From positions 1 through 20,049 of the forward strand of contig JAGPUU010000293.1 in the NCBI GenBank assembly GCA_018067325.1: 20,049 nucleotides of DNA, in the 5' to 3' direction. Position numbers and translations under genes: made by a program. Shown here one piece after another: positions 6,548 through 13,471 of this stretch; the stretch's first letter is position 1, and the number at the start of each line of letters is the position of its first letter. Under the pieces are notes generated by a model. That model did not search any database. It worked only from the letters and a program-made list of their open reading frames with translations, and was not told where the DNA came from. This DNA is from Amphritea sp. (lineage in GTDB: Bacteria; Pseudomonadota; Gammaproteobacteria; Pseudomonadales; Balneatricaceae).

Positions 6548-7859
6548 TTTTAACCTCTCCGTTTGCTTCGATTTTCCAGGTATGGATTGAGTTCTTATGG
6601 TAGATAGAGTTCGTGCCACGAGCCTCTCTTAACTGGCGCAGAGTTGGCTGTACATAACCGGTTTCATCGACCGCCCGACTCTGCAGCAACCAGGGTTGCC
6701 CATCCCATTTAGTGACTAGACTAAAACGGGTTAGCGCCTTATCGAGCACTAGGCCTTTTAGCTTTGCAGGTACCCAACTGATACCGCCATCAAAAGAGAT
6801 ATCAACCTGCTTTATCTTCCCTCTGCCCGTCCAGGCAAGGCCTTCAATCTCGATCAATCCACTCTTTATAATCGGTTTTTCCGGACATGGGCTGGTAATA
6901 ACCGAGTTAGTTTCCTGCACAAAGGTAAACTTGCGTGCACGTCCATCTGCCATAAGGTCGGTATACTTAGAGGTTTCTTCGCGCTGGTACCAGGGCTTAT
7001 CGCCTACTTCAATTCGACGCAGCCACTTAATTGAAGTATTGCCCTCCCAGCCTGGGTTTAACAATCGCAGCGGGTAACCCTGTTCAGGTCGAAGCATCTC
7101 ACCATTTTGAGCGTAAACAACCAGGGTATCATCTAAAGCTTTTTCGATAGGGATAGAGCGGCTCATGTGGGAGCCGTCAGCCCCTTCCGCCAGTATCCAT
7201 TTACCTTCAGGTTTTACTCCTGCTTCTTCGAGCAAAACCCTCAGTGGAACACCAGTCCATTCACAGCAACTCAACATACCGTGAGTAAACTGCAATGCCT
7301 CCATCTGCGCGCCTTTCCACTCCATGCCACCATTGGCTGGACACTCAATAAATTTGATCTCAGATACCGATGGAAAACGCATCAAATCTTCCATTGTAAA
7401 AATGATGGGGCGATCAACCAGGCCATGGATCATCAATCGATGCTCTTGCGGATTTATCTGCGCTACACCTGCGTGATAACGTTCAAAGACAAGCCCATTT
7501 GGCGTAATAATACCTTTCAGATCCTGGATTGGGGTCATACTGATAGAGGCAATAGATTCAGCCGTTAGCCAGGGAACAGTTCGACGAACCACTCCACTTT
7601 CATACTTTGACGGCTCGCCATAGGGCTTATCGATTACACCAGCACCCAGACGACGCCCCCACTCAGGCTCCATTGGCGGAAGGTTTTTAGCATCAGTTGC
7701 ACCAGCCAGACCACTAAATGTCGTCGCGGTCATAGCACCAGCGGCCAGCATTCCGTGTTTGAGAAAATCCCGACGATCGGAAATTGATAAACCTTCAGAT
7801 TCTTTTGCTAATTGAGCCATTAGCTCGCGGGTCGACAGATTCTTAATCCGATTGGACAT
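6531..7859 (-). CDS. soxC: Sulfur dehydrogenase molybdenum subunit SoxC
   Basis: SoxC is a 442-residue sulfite-oxidase-family molybdoprotein that, with SoxD, oxidises the sulfane sulfur left on SoxY after the SoxB step. A Tat signal is present (SDRRDFLKHG, twin Arg at residues 29-30, after an unusually long n-region of 28 residues, and then AAGAMTATTFSG). The molybdopterin-coordinating cysteine is probably Cys173 in IKFIECPANGGMEW. The C-terminal half contains the dimerisation domain typical of the family, including RLLNPGWEGNTSIKWLRRIEV and VDISFDGGISW. The start is well supported by TGGAGG 6 nt upstream. It is the first gene of the sox operon and overlaps soxD by 17 nt. Plain sulfite dehydrogenase (SorA) is the alternative, excluded by the adjoining soxD and operon context. 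Confidence 0.96.
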   Translation of the reverse strand: MSNRIKNLSTRELMAQLAKESEGLSISDRRDFLKHGMLAAGAMTATTFSGLAGATDAKNLPPMEPEWGRRLGAGVIDKPYGEPSKYESGVVRRTVPWLTAESIASISMTPIQDLKGIITPNGLVFERYHAGVAQINPQEHRLMIHGLVDRPIIFTMEDLMRFPSVSEIKFIECPANGGMEWKGAQMEALQFTHGMLSCCEWTGVPLRVLLEEAGVKPEGKWILAEGADGSHMSRSIPIEKALDDTLVVYAQNGEMLRPEQGYPLRLLNPGWEGNTSIKWLRRIEVGDKPWYQREETSKYTDLMADGRARKFTFVQETNSVITSPCPEKPIIKSGLIEIEGLAWTGRGKIKQVDISFDGGISWVPAKLKGLVLDKALTRFSLVTKWDGQPWLLQSRAVDETGYVQPTLRQLREARGTNSIYHKNSIHTWKIEANGEVKNVQIS

Positions 7860-7981
7860 CCACGCCTCCAGACAGTTTGTTCAATATGCACAAGGCATAA
7901 GAACACTTTTATATTATTATTTGAAATAACCTTATAGAGAAAAGAAATATAAGAAAACTCGACCAATGTCTAGCTGATATT

Positions 7982-7998
7982 TAGAGCGCCAGGCTCTA
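7982..7998. promoter_or_regulatory. Inverted repeat TAGAGC-n5-GCTCTA upstream of soxC
   Basis: TAGAGC and GCTCTA form perfect 6-bp arms around a GCCAG spacer, about 123 nt before the soxC start, in otherwise AT-rich DNA. On the minus strand it lies just after a TTGAAT hexamer. A regulator binding site is possible, but so is a small hairpin in the leader RNA. Confidence 0.35.
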
Positions 7999-8040
7999 TA
8001 TTCAATATTCATTGATTAGAACCTTATTATATTTCTTATT

Positions 8041-8056
8041 GTTATAAGCTTATTAC
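8041..8056. promoter_or_regulatory. Palindrome centred on ATAAGCTTAT upstream of soxC
   Basis: The 16-bp element GTTATAAGCTTATTAC is palindromic except for one mismatched pair; its core ATAAGCTTAT is perfect. It lies about 182 nt before the soxC start. A dimeric regulator such as an ArsR-family SoxR could bind such a site, but no regulator gene is in view. In AT-rich DNA, chance is a real alternative. Confidence 0.35.
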
Positions 8057-8126
8057 TTTATGCAAATATAATAACAGAGTCTGATTGAAATGCGCCACCT
8101 GTTCGACTAATAGATAATCACAGTGC

Positions 8127-8152
8127 AAAAAAAACCGCAGAAGATTCTGCGG
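8127..8152 (-). terminator. Rho-independent terminator after the crotonase gene
   Basis: On the minus strand CCGCAGA (8152-8146), a 4-nt loop and TCTGCGG (8141-8135) form a perfect 7-bp stem followed by eight T residues (8134-8127). It lies 23 nt past the stop of the crotonase-family gene and insulates the sox operon from upstream transcription. There is no T-run on the plus strand. Confidence 0.9.
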
Positions 8153-8175
8153 CTTTATTACAAGATTTTTTCTCC

Positions 8176-8955
8176 TCAGCGATGCTGCCAATCTGGCTTA
8201 CGTTTATTGATAAAGGCATCAATGCCTTCACCCGCATCATGAGTCATCATGTTTCCAGTCATCACCTGACTGCACTCTTCATATGCTTCACTAAGGGTTT
8301 TCTCGATCTGTCGCGCATAAGCCTGCTTGCCTATTGAAACCGCTTTACGAGAACTTGCTGCAATTTTGCCTGCCACTTCCAGAGCTTTCTGCTGCAACTG
8401 CTCTTCCTCCACAACCCAATTAACCAAACCCATCTCCCAGGCTCGCTCAGCACTAATCATATCGCCAAGTAACAGCATTTCCATCGCATGCTTTTTACTG
8501 ACAGCCCGACTAAGCGCAACCATTGGTGTCGAACAGAACAAACCAATATTTACTCCGGGGGTCGCAAAACGAGATTTTTCACTAGCTACGGCTAAGTCGC
8601 AACTGGCTACCAGCTGACAACCAGCAGCTGTTGCTACTCCGTGGACTTGAGCAATCACAGGAATAGGCAGATTGACAATACGCTGCATCAACGCAGAACA
8701 GGTATCGAACGTACACTGGTAGTACGCTTCTTCCCCCTCACCCAGCATTTGCTTCAAATCATGACCAGAACAGAAACCACGACCGCCACCCTGTAGCACC
8801 ACTACACGTACAGAAATATCTTCAGCGATATCATCTAAAGTGGCGATAAGCGCCTCCATTAACTCCATAGACAAAGAGTTATATGCGCCAGGACGGTTAA
8901 GCGTCAGTTGGCAGACTCCGTCAGAGTCTTCTCGGATAAGAAGTGCGTCGCTCAT
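8176..8955 (-). CDS. Enoyl-CoA hydratase/isomerase (crotonase) family protein, ECHDC3-like
   Basis: This 259-residue protein has the crotonase fold. The acyl-CoA/oxyanion-hole segment is GFCSGHDLKQM (residues 60-70) and the second half begins GVATAAGCQLVASCDLA (106-122). In classical enoyl-CoA hydratase the second segment contains the catalytic pair Glu144 and Glu164 (rat numbering). Here the aligned positions are Gln114 (AAGCQL) and Gly134 (ATPGVNIG), so the standard hydration mechanism is unlikely. The ATPGVNIGLFCSTP segment is what I recall from the ECHDC3 subgroup, whose reaction is not well defined. The ATG follows a good GAGG ribosome binding site. It lies 136 nt after the YaiI-family gene and has its own terminator. 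No fatty-acid or degradation partner genes are adjacent, so the context gives no substrate. Confidence 0.88.
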   Translation of the reverse strand: MSDALLIREDSDGVCQLTLNRPGAYNSLSMELMEALIATLDDIAEDISVRVVVLQGGGRGFCSGHDLKQMLGEGEEAYYQCTFDTCSALMQRIVNLPIPVIAQVHGVATAAGCQLVASCDLAVASEKSRFATPGVNIGLFCSTPMVALSRAVSKKHAMEMLLLGDMISAERAWEMGLVNWVVEEEQLQQKALEVAGKIAASSRKAVSIGKQAYARQIEKTLSEAYEECSQVMTGNMMTHDAGEGIDAFINKRKPDWQHR

Positions 8956-9091
8956 AGCAACCTCAGTTATTGTTATTTAATAACCAAGAAGGTAGAGCAA
9001 ATGAGAATAAAAATAAAGGTTTTCCCTTATACCCTAACCAAAAACACAATTAGTCAGAACAATAAATAGAGGCCAGTTAACTTATCAGGGT

Positions 9092-9544
9092 TTAACTGCG
9101 AAGGTGCTTCGAAAGAAAACGATCAAGCTGATTAGCAAACAATTGTCTATCCTGCTGCCCCAACTTACCTGGACCACCGGTATCAATGCCGGAACTTCTC
9201 AGCTGGTCCATAAAGTCACGCATATTGAGGCGTTGACGGATATTTTCAGGCGTATAGAACTCCCCGCGAGGGTTCAATGCGTGACACCCTTTATCGAGCA
9301 CTTCAGCAGCAAGCGGAATGTCCGCGGTAATAATAAGATCACCAGGCTGACTTTTTTGCACAATATAATTATCAGCGACATCAAAACCAGCGGGCACTTG
9401 TACAGCATTAATAACTTTTGATGGCGGCGTACTCAAAAACTGGTTAGCCACTAGGGTCATCTCTACCGCCAAACGCTCTGCTGCACGGTAAAGAATATCC
9501 TTCACCACATTAGGACAAGCATCTGCATCAACCCATATTTTCAT
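9092..9544 (-). CDS. yaiI: YaiI/YqxD family (UPF0178) protein
   Basis: This 150-residue protein opens with [17 protein letters not shown], the conserved start of the YaiI/YqxD (UPF0178) family. Other family-typical parts are [24 protein letters not shown] (about residues 55-78), with its acidic residues, [29 protein letters not shown], and the C-terminal [22 protein letters not shown]. The family is thought to be related to PIN/NYN-type nuclease folds because of its conserved aspartates (for example VDADA), but no reaction has been settled to my knowledge. It is full length. It lies 49 nt after ttcA with no terminator between, so co-transcription with ttcA is likely. The ribosome binding site is weak (GGGACT at long spacing). 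Confidence 0.93.
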   Translation of the reverse strand: MKIWVDADACPNVVKDILYRAAERLAVEMTLVANQFLSTPPSKVINAVQVPAGFDVADNYIVQKSQPGDLIITADIPLAAEVLDKGCHALNPRGEFYTPENIRQRLNMRDFMDQLRSSGIDTGGPGKLGQQDRQLFANQLDRFLSKHLRS

Positions 9545-9593
9545 CAGCTATTAGTCCCTATCTTAGGAAAAAATCCATTAATAAAAATACTGG

Positions 9594-10493
9594 TCATAGA
9601 GAAAGAATATCGATCATTTCAGGAACAGGACCTGCAGCCTCGCTGTTTACAGCAACATTATGATCTGTAATTCCGTGAGGATAGCCCCGTTCTAAGCTTT
9701 TAAAATCAAACAGTTCAGTATCGACCAAGTGAGAGGGAACTACATGCCTTAGAGAACGAAACATCGTTTCAATACGGCCCGGATGGTTTTTATCCCACCC
9801 CTGTAACATCTCTTTGATAACCTGACGCTGCAAACCATCCTGAGAACCACAGAGATTACAGGGAATAATCGGAAATTCACGTAGCTCTGCGTATGCAGCT
9901 ATATCTTTTTCCCGAGCATAAGCCAATGGCCGAATGACCATATTCCTACCATCATCACTCACCAGTTTTGGCGGCATCGACTTGAGTTTACCGCCATAGA
10001 ACATATTCAGGAAAAAGGTTTCGAGTATGTCATCACGATGATGACCAAGCGCAATTTTGTTAGCACCAATCTCTTCAGCAAACCCATATAGGGTTCCACG
10101 ACGAAGACGGGAACAGAGTGAACAGGTAGTTTTCCCCTCTGGCACTAACTCTTTTACGACAGAGTAGGTATCTCGTTCAACGATATGAAAAGGTATACCA
10201 ATTTCAGTCAGATACGCTGGAAGAACATGCTCAGGGAAGCCCGGTTGTTTTTGGTCCAGATTAACCGCAACAATCTCAAAGCTGATTGGCGCGCTTTTCT
10301 GGAGATTCATTAGAATATCGAGCATTGCAAAGGAATCTTTGCCACCGGAAAGACAGACCATTACCTTATCGCCATCTTCGATCATATTAAAATCTGCGAT
10401 AGCACGTCCGGTTTCACGACGCAGGCGTTTCTGGAGTTTATTAACCCGGGTTTTCTGCTGTTTTGCCAGTTCTTCGCTCATATTCACATTCAA
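9594..10493 (-). CDS. ttcA: tRNA 2-thiocytidine(32) biosynthesis protein TtcA
   Basis: TtcA is an ATP-dependent enzyme that uses a [4Fe-4S] cluster to thiolate cytidine 32 in certain tRNAs. The PP-loop ATP-binding motif SGGKDS is at residues 49-54. The CxxC pairs that hold the cluster are seen in [10 protein letters not shown] (Cys124, Cys127) and CNLCGSQ (Cys212, Cys215). [19 protein letters not shown] is also characteristic. The length of 299 residues fits the family. The start may be the ATG at 10493 or the one four codons in (MSEELAKQQ); neither has a strong ribosome binding site. A consensus -10 box lies about 24 nt before the first ATG. Its sulfur chemistry is tRNA modification and does not make it part of the Sox pathway. 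Confidence 0.97.
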   Translation of the reverse strand: MNVNMSEELAKQQKTRVNKLQKRLRRETGRAIADFNMIEDGDKVMVCLSGGKDSFAMLDILMNLQKSAPISFEIVAVNLDQKQPGFPEHVLPAYLTEIGIPFHIVERDTYSVVKELVPEGKTTCSLCSRLRRGTLYGFAEEIGANKIALGHHRDDILETFFLNMFYGGKLKSMPPKLVSDDGRNMVIRPLAYAREKDIAAYAELREFPIIPCNLCGSQDGLQRQVIKEMLQGWDKNHPGRIETMFRSLRHVVPSHLVDTELFDFKSLERGYPHGITDHNVAVNSEAAGPVPEMIDILSL

Positions 10494-10516
10494 AAGGGCT
10501 GTTAGAAAAGACGGCG

Positions 10517-10545
10517 ATTATAGCGGATTTTAATAGAATTAGCAG
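10517..10545 (-). promoter_or_regulatory. Likely sigma70 promoter of ttcA
   Basis: On the minus strand a perfect TATAAT (10522-10517) lies 23 nt before the first ttcA ATG. The hexamer 17 nt upstream, CTGCTA (10545-10540), matches only half of the -35 consensus. The preceding gene converges on a hairpin just upstream, which fits a transcription start here. Confidence 0.55.
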
Positions 10546-10562
10546 CTTACGTTACAAGGAGG

Positions 10563-10596
10563 AATATTGCTGTAGCCTACCGACTACAGCAACATT
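10563..10596 (-). terminator. Long inverted repeat after the TolC-family gene, probable terminator
   Basis: AATATTGCTGTAG (10563-10575) and CTACAGCAACATT (10584-10596) pair over 13 bp with one mismatch around an 8-nt loop; the inner 9 bp are perfect. It begins 5 nt past the stop of the TolC-family gene. On the minus strand only a short T-poor stretch (TATTCCTCC) follows, so termination may be Rho-dependent or the hairpin may protect the 3' end. Confidence 0.55.
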
Positions 10597-10601
10597 AAGT
10601 C

Positions 10602-11954
10602 TTACTTCTGAAGATAAGCGATCTCTTCCTGCTCTTCGCTGGTCAGAATAGATTCACGGTTCAAATTCAATACTGTCAACAGGTCACCCATAGCATTCAG
10701 TACCCTGAACTGAGTCAGAACACGATCTTTATCCGCCTCAAGCAACTTCTGACGAGATTCGAAAAGTTCATTTTCTGAATCTAGCAGATCCACCAAAGTA
10801 CGACGACCTAGTTTGAACTGTTGCTTATAAGCATCGAGGGTTTTTTCAGCTTCGATAACATGAGCTTCAAGAAACTCCATTTGACGTTCCAGCAACTGAT
10901 AAGCGTTCCAGGAAAGACTCATTCCTTCAGCTACTTCACGCTGCGCACGATCACGAATCGCGCTTGCTTCCATCAACTGATAATAAGCTTCTTTCTGACG
11001 GTGTGTATCTGCATTACCATTGAAAAGGTTATAACGCATGCGGATCATTGCGGTCAGATCATTGCTATAACCCGGCGCTCCGTCGAGATTGTTATTGAAT
11101 GTTCCCCCTAGCTCTAAACGTACATCAGGCTGAAAATCTGAATCTTTCATTTTCAACTGAGCAACCGCAGCATCCATATCCCACTGCGCAGAAAGCAGAG
11201 TTGGGTGAATTTTACCGGCCCGGTCCAACGCCTGCTCATATGAGGCAGGCATATTTTGATCAACAGCATCTGGTTTTTTAAGACCCAGTGGCTCCTGACC
11301 TACTACTTTGTAATAGCGTGTTTTAGCATCAAGAACATTATTATCCGTCGCCAGATAATTCGAATGCGCCCGACTCAAACGGCCTTTTACCTGAGAAAGA
11401 TCTGAAGCTGACCCAAGACCGTGTTCTGAACGTTTACGAATACCATCCAAAATCTCGATGTGTGCCTCAAGGTTTGCCGCGGCCAATACAGATGCTTCCT
11501 GAGCATGAATAACTGTCATATATGCGTCAGCAACTTCTAGAGTCGTATTTTCCGCAGTGCTCCACAACTGAAAGCGCTGTGCCCCAGCTTCAGCTTGAGT
11601 GCGATCAATATCGTTTTTGGTACGCAAACCGTCATATAGAAGCTGACTCATGGTTAGAGATGCTTCATGCCGCTCCAAATTAACAAATTTAGAACCATTT
11701 GACCCAGCGGCAGCTCGGGTTGACGGACTGTTAGTACGCTCTCCACCCCAACCTAAAGCAAGATCAACCGTAGGTCGGTAACCCGCTTTTGAAACACCGA
11801 TCTGCTCGACTCTAGCTAGATACTGACTTTTAACAATCGCCACATCTGGAGAGCTTCCTACTGCGTAGGATGCTGCCTCAATCAAAGTTTGTGACGAAAC
11901 TGTCCCCGACCATACCAGCAAAGCCAGTGTGCCGAACTTATAAATCTTTCCCAT
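10602..11954 (-). CDS. TolC-family outer-membrane channel of type I secretion (LapE-like)
   Basis: This protein is the outer-membrane trimeric channel that completes a type I secretion conduit with the two genes just upstream. The preferred start is the ATG at 11954 (450 residues), with a GGGGGGAA ribosome binding site; a TTG at 11987 is in frame but would put 11 extra residues before the signal peptide. The signal peptide is MGKIYKFGTLALLVWSGTVSSQ. The remainder shows the TolC repeat pattern twice: TLIEAASYAVGSSPDVAIVKSQ, then YRPTVDLALGWGG and a SQLLYDGLRTKNDI segment, and in the second half HPTLLSAQ, FQPDVRLELGGTFNN, MRYNLFNGNA and FKLGRRTLVDLLDSENELFESR. These match the AggA/LapE class. 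It follows the adaptor gene by 35 nt. Confidence 0.93.
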   Translation of the reverse strand: MGKIYKFGTLALLVWSGTVSSQTLIEAASYAVGSSPDVAIVKSQYLARVEQIGVSKAGYRPTVDLALGWGGERTNSPSTRAAAGSNGSKFVNLERHEASLTMSQLLYDGLRTKNDIDRTQAEAGAQRFQLWSTAENTTLEVADAYMTVIHAQEASVLAAANLEAHIEILDGIRKRSEHGLGSASDLSQVKGRLSRAHSNYLATDNNVLDAKTRYYKVVGQEPLGLKKPDAVDQNMPASYEQALDRAGKIHPTLLSAQWDMDAAVAQLKMKDSDFQPDVRLELGGTFNNNLDGAPGYSNDLTAMIRMRYNLFNGNADTHRQKEAYYQLMEASAIRDRAQREVAEGMSLSWNAYQLLERQMEFLEAHVIEAEKTLDAYKQQFKLGRRTLVDLLDSENELFESRQKLLEADKDRVLTQFRVLNAMGDLLTVLNLNRESILTSEEQEEIAYLQK

Positions 11955-11989
11955 TGAACCGTTCCCCCCGGATAAAGTCCATTTCAACG

Positions 11990-13471
11990 TTAACGTTCTC
12001 GTAATGCCTGCTGCTGAGCCTTGAAAATAGGCTTAAGCAGATAATCTAAAACACTTTTTTTACCGGTCATGATATCAACAGTTGCCATCATACCCGGAAT
12101 AATTGGCAGAGAGTTGGTACCTCTGCCAAGGTCTGTATTGCCAGTTCGCACCCTGATCAGGTAATAAATATTCCCCTGCTCATCCTCGATACTGTCTGCA
12201 CTAATATGTTCCAGCGTGCCTTTCAGCCCACCGTATATTGAAAAATCATATGCCGTTAATCGAACCACCGCATCTAACCCCGGCCTGAGAAAAGCGATAT
12301 CTTTAGGAGAAACTTTCGCTTCAATTAAAAGATGATCCTCAGTAGGAACAATCTCAACCAGATCCATGCCTGGCTGGATAACGCCACCGATAGTATTGAC
12401 TGAAATAGTTTTAATTGTTCCGTGAACAGGCGAAACCACTGTGGTTCGATCTACCCGGTCTCTGAAGCTAACCTGAGATTCAGTTTTCTGCTTAAGTTGC
12501 GCCAGACTTTCATTCAGTTTTTGCTGACTTTCACTGCGTGCATTTAACGCGATTTCACGACGTTTCGCAACAGCCTCTTGTATACTTAGGCGAACTTTAG
12601 GTAACAACAGCCTGGCACCTTCCAGCTCCTGTTTGTAACTATTGACCTCCCTTTGCAGTTTGATCAGCTCAATTTCAGGAATAACTCCCTGATCAGCTAA
12701 AGGGCGGGTCATCGCCATCTCTCTCAGACTGAGTTTATAAGTACGATTCAGGTAACTTATTTTAGAGTCTAGCTCTTTCTCTTCCTGATCACGTTGCTGG
12801 ATCTGCCGACCCAGAATATCCAACTGGTTCGTTAGATTCCGCAGATACTCTTCAAGCTGCGCTTGCTCCCGCCCTAACAACTCTGGATTACGCACTTGCC
12901 ACTCAGCTTCAACACTAATCGGTTGAACCTCAACCCTGGCCTGTTCCTGCCAGTCTCCATTTGCAGGGTCACTACTAATCAGAATACTGGCCAGTACAGC
13001 TTTATGCCTAGCAACTGATATCTCCAGATAAGCCTGTTCCTGAGCCTGCCCCCGGTAATCCGATAAGAATTTAGTTTCATCTACGAGAAGCAGAGGCTGA
13101 TTTGCCTCAACCTTGTCACCCTCTTTAATAAAGAGTTCTTTAAGTATGCCACCCTCAAGGTACTGAACTACCTGTATCTGCTGTGAAGGAATAACACTTC
13201 CCTCTCCTCTTGTAATCTCATCTAACTCAGCAAAATATGCCCAGACAACCGCAATAATGACAAAACAAACCACACCCCATAAAAGTATCCTTGAACTTTG
13301 AGGAGTATCCAGTAAAACACTGGCCGCAGAGTTATCGATAAAATCATGCAGCTCGTTATCGACAACGGGCTGATCGTGCTTAGCATTTGCCATCGCACTA
13401 AAAGCATCTTTTGCCTTCGAAAGCCCATTTTCTGGTGATGACTGAATCTTATTGACAGATTGTTCACTCAT
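11990..13471 (-). CDS. HlyD-family type I secretion periplasmic adaptor (LapC-like)
   Basis: This 493-residue membrane fusion protein links the inner-membrane ABC exporter to the TolC-type channel. It has a cytoplasmic N-terminal extension of about 60 residues, one membrane segment (about 61-81, RILLWGVVCFVIIAVVWAYF), then the first half of a lipoyl/barrel-sandwich domain (GEGSVIPSQQIQVVQYLEGGILKEL and so on). A long coiled coil follows (about residues 195-330, rich in Q, E, L and R), then the second lipoyl half (VDRTTVVSPVHGTIKTI) and a beta-barrel domain (DAVVRLTAYDFSIYGGLKGTLEHISADS). The C-terminal segment PIIPGMMATVDIMTGKKSVLDYLLKP is the standard HlyD-family signature. The ATG shares one base with the ABC stop (TGATG), so translation is coupled; the ribosome binding site GGAGGAG lies inside the end of the upstream gene. 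Confidence 0.95.
   Translation of the reverse strand: MSEQSVNKIQSSPENGLSKAKDAFSAMANAKHDQPVVDNELHDFIDNSAASVLLDTPQSSRILLWGVVCFVIIAVVWAYFAELDEITRGEGSVIPSQQIQVVQYLEGGILKELFIKEGDKVEANQPLLLVDETKFLSDYRGQAQEQAYLEISVARHKAVLASILISSDPANGDWQEQARVEVQPISVEAEWQVRNPELLGREQAQLEEYLRNLTNQLDILGRQIQQRDQEEKELDSKISYLNRTYKLSLREMAMTRPLADQGVIPEIELIKLQREVNSYKQELEGARLLLPKVRLSIQEAVAKRREIALNARSESQQKLNESLAQLKQKTESQVSFRDRVDRTTVVSPVHGTIKTISVNTIGGVIQPGMDLVEIVPTEDHLLIEAKVSPKDIAFLRPGLDAVVRLTAYDFSIYGGLKGTLEHISADSIEDEQGNIYYLIRVRTGNTDLGRGTNSLPIIPGMMATVDIMTGKKSVLDYLLKPIFKAQQQALRER

Larger units (their letters stand above)
7860..8126 (-). promoter_or_regulatory. AT-rich leader and promoter region of the sox operon
   Basis: This 267-nt stretch between the upstream terminator and soxC contains no gene. 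It is clearly richer in A and T than the flanks and must hold the sox promoter, since the preceding transcript ends at 8127. I could not pick one convincing -35/-10 pair. It holds two inverted repeats, given separately, that are operator candidates. No sox regulator gene (SoxR or a two-component pair) is in the window. Confidence 0.6.

Noticed and set aside
6548..6619. Longer SoxD beginning 24 codons upstream, deep inside soxC
   Set aside because: The extension (MARTLSTIRT...) is only the soxC region read in another frame. It lacks signal-peptide character, while the ATG at 6547 has a strong ribosome binding site and gives a normal signal peptide.
8956..9091. Possible terminator (AAGG-GAAAA-CCTT followed by T-rich DNA) between the YaiI-family and crotonase genes
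   Set aside because: The stem is only about 4 bp and AT-rich; I cannot distinguish it from chance in this AT-rich gap, so I leave the transcript boundary open.
9594..10493. Functional link between TtcA (sulfur transfer) and the Sox operon
   Set aside because: TtcA is a housekeeping tRNA thiolase. It has its own promoter-like sequence and is separated from sox by two unrelated genes and a strong terminator.
11955..11987. TTG start for the TolC-family protein two bases after the adaptor stop
   Set aside because: It would add 11 residues (including WTLSGGNGS) before a clean signal peptide, and the DNA there forms the GGGGGGAA ribosome binding site for the ATG at 11954.
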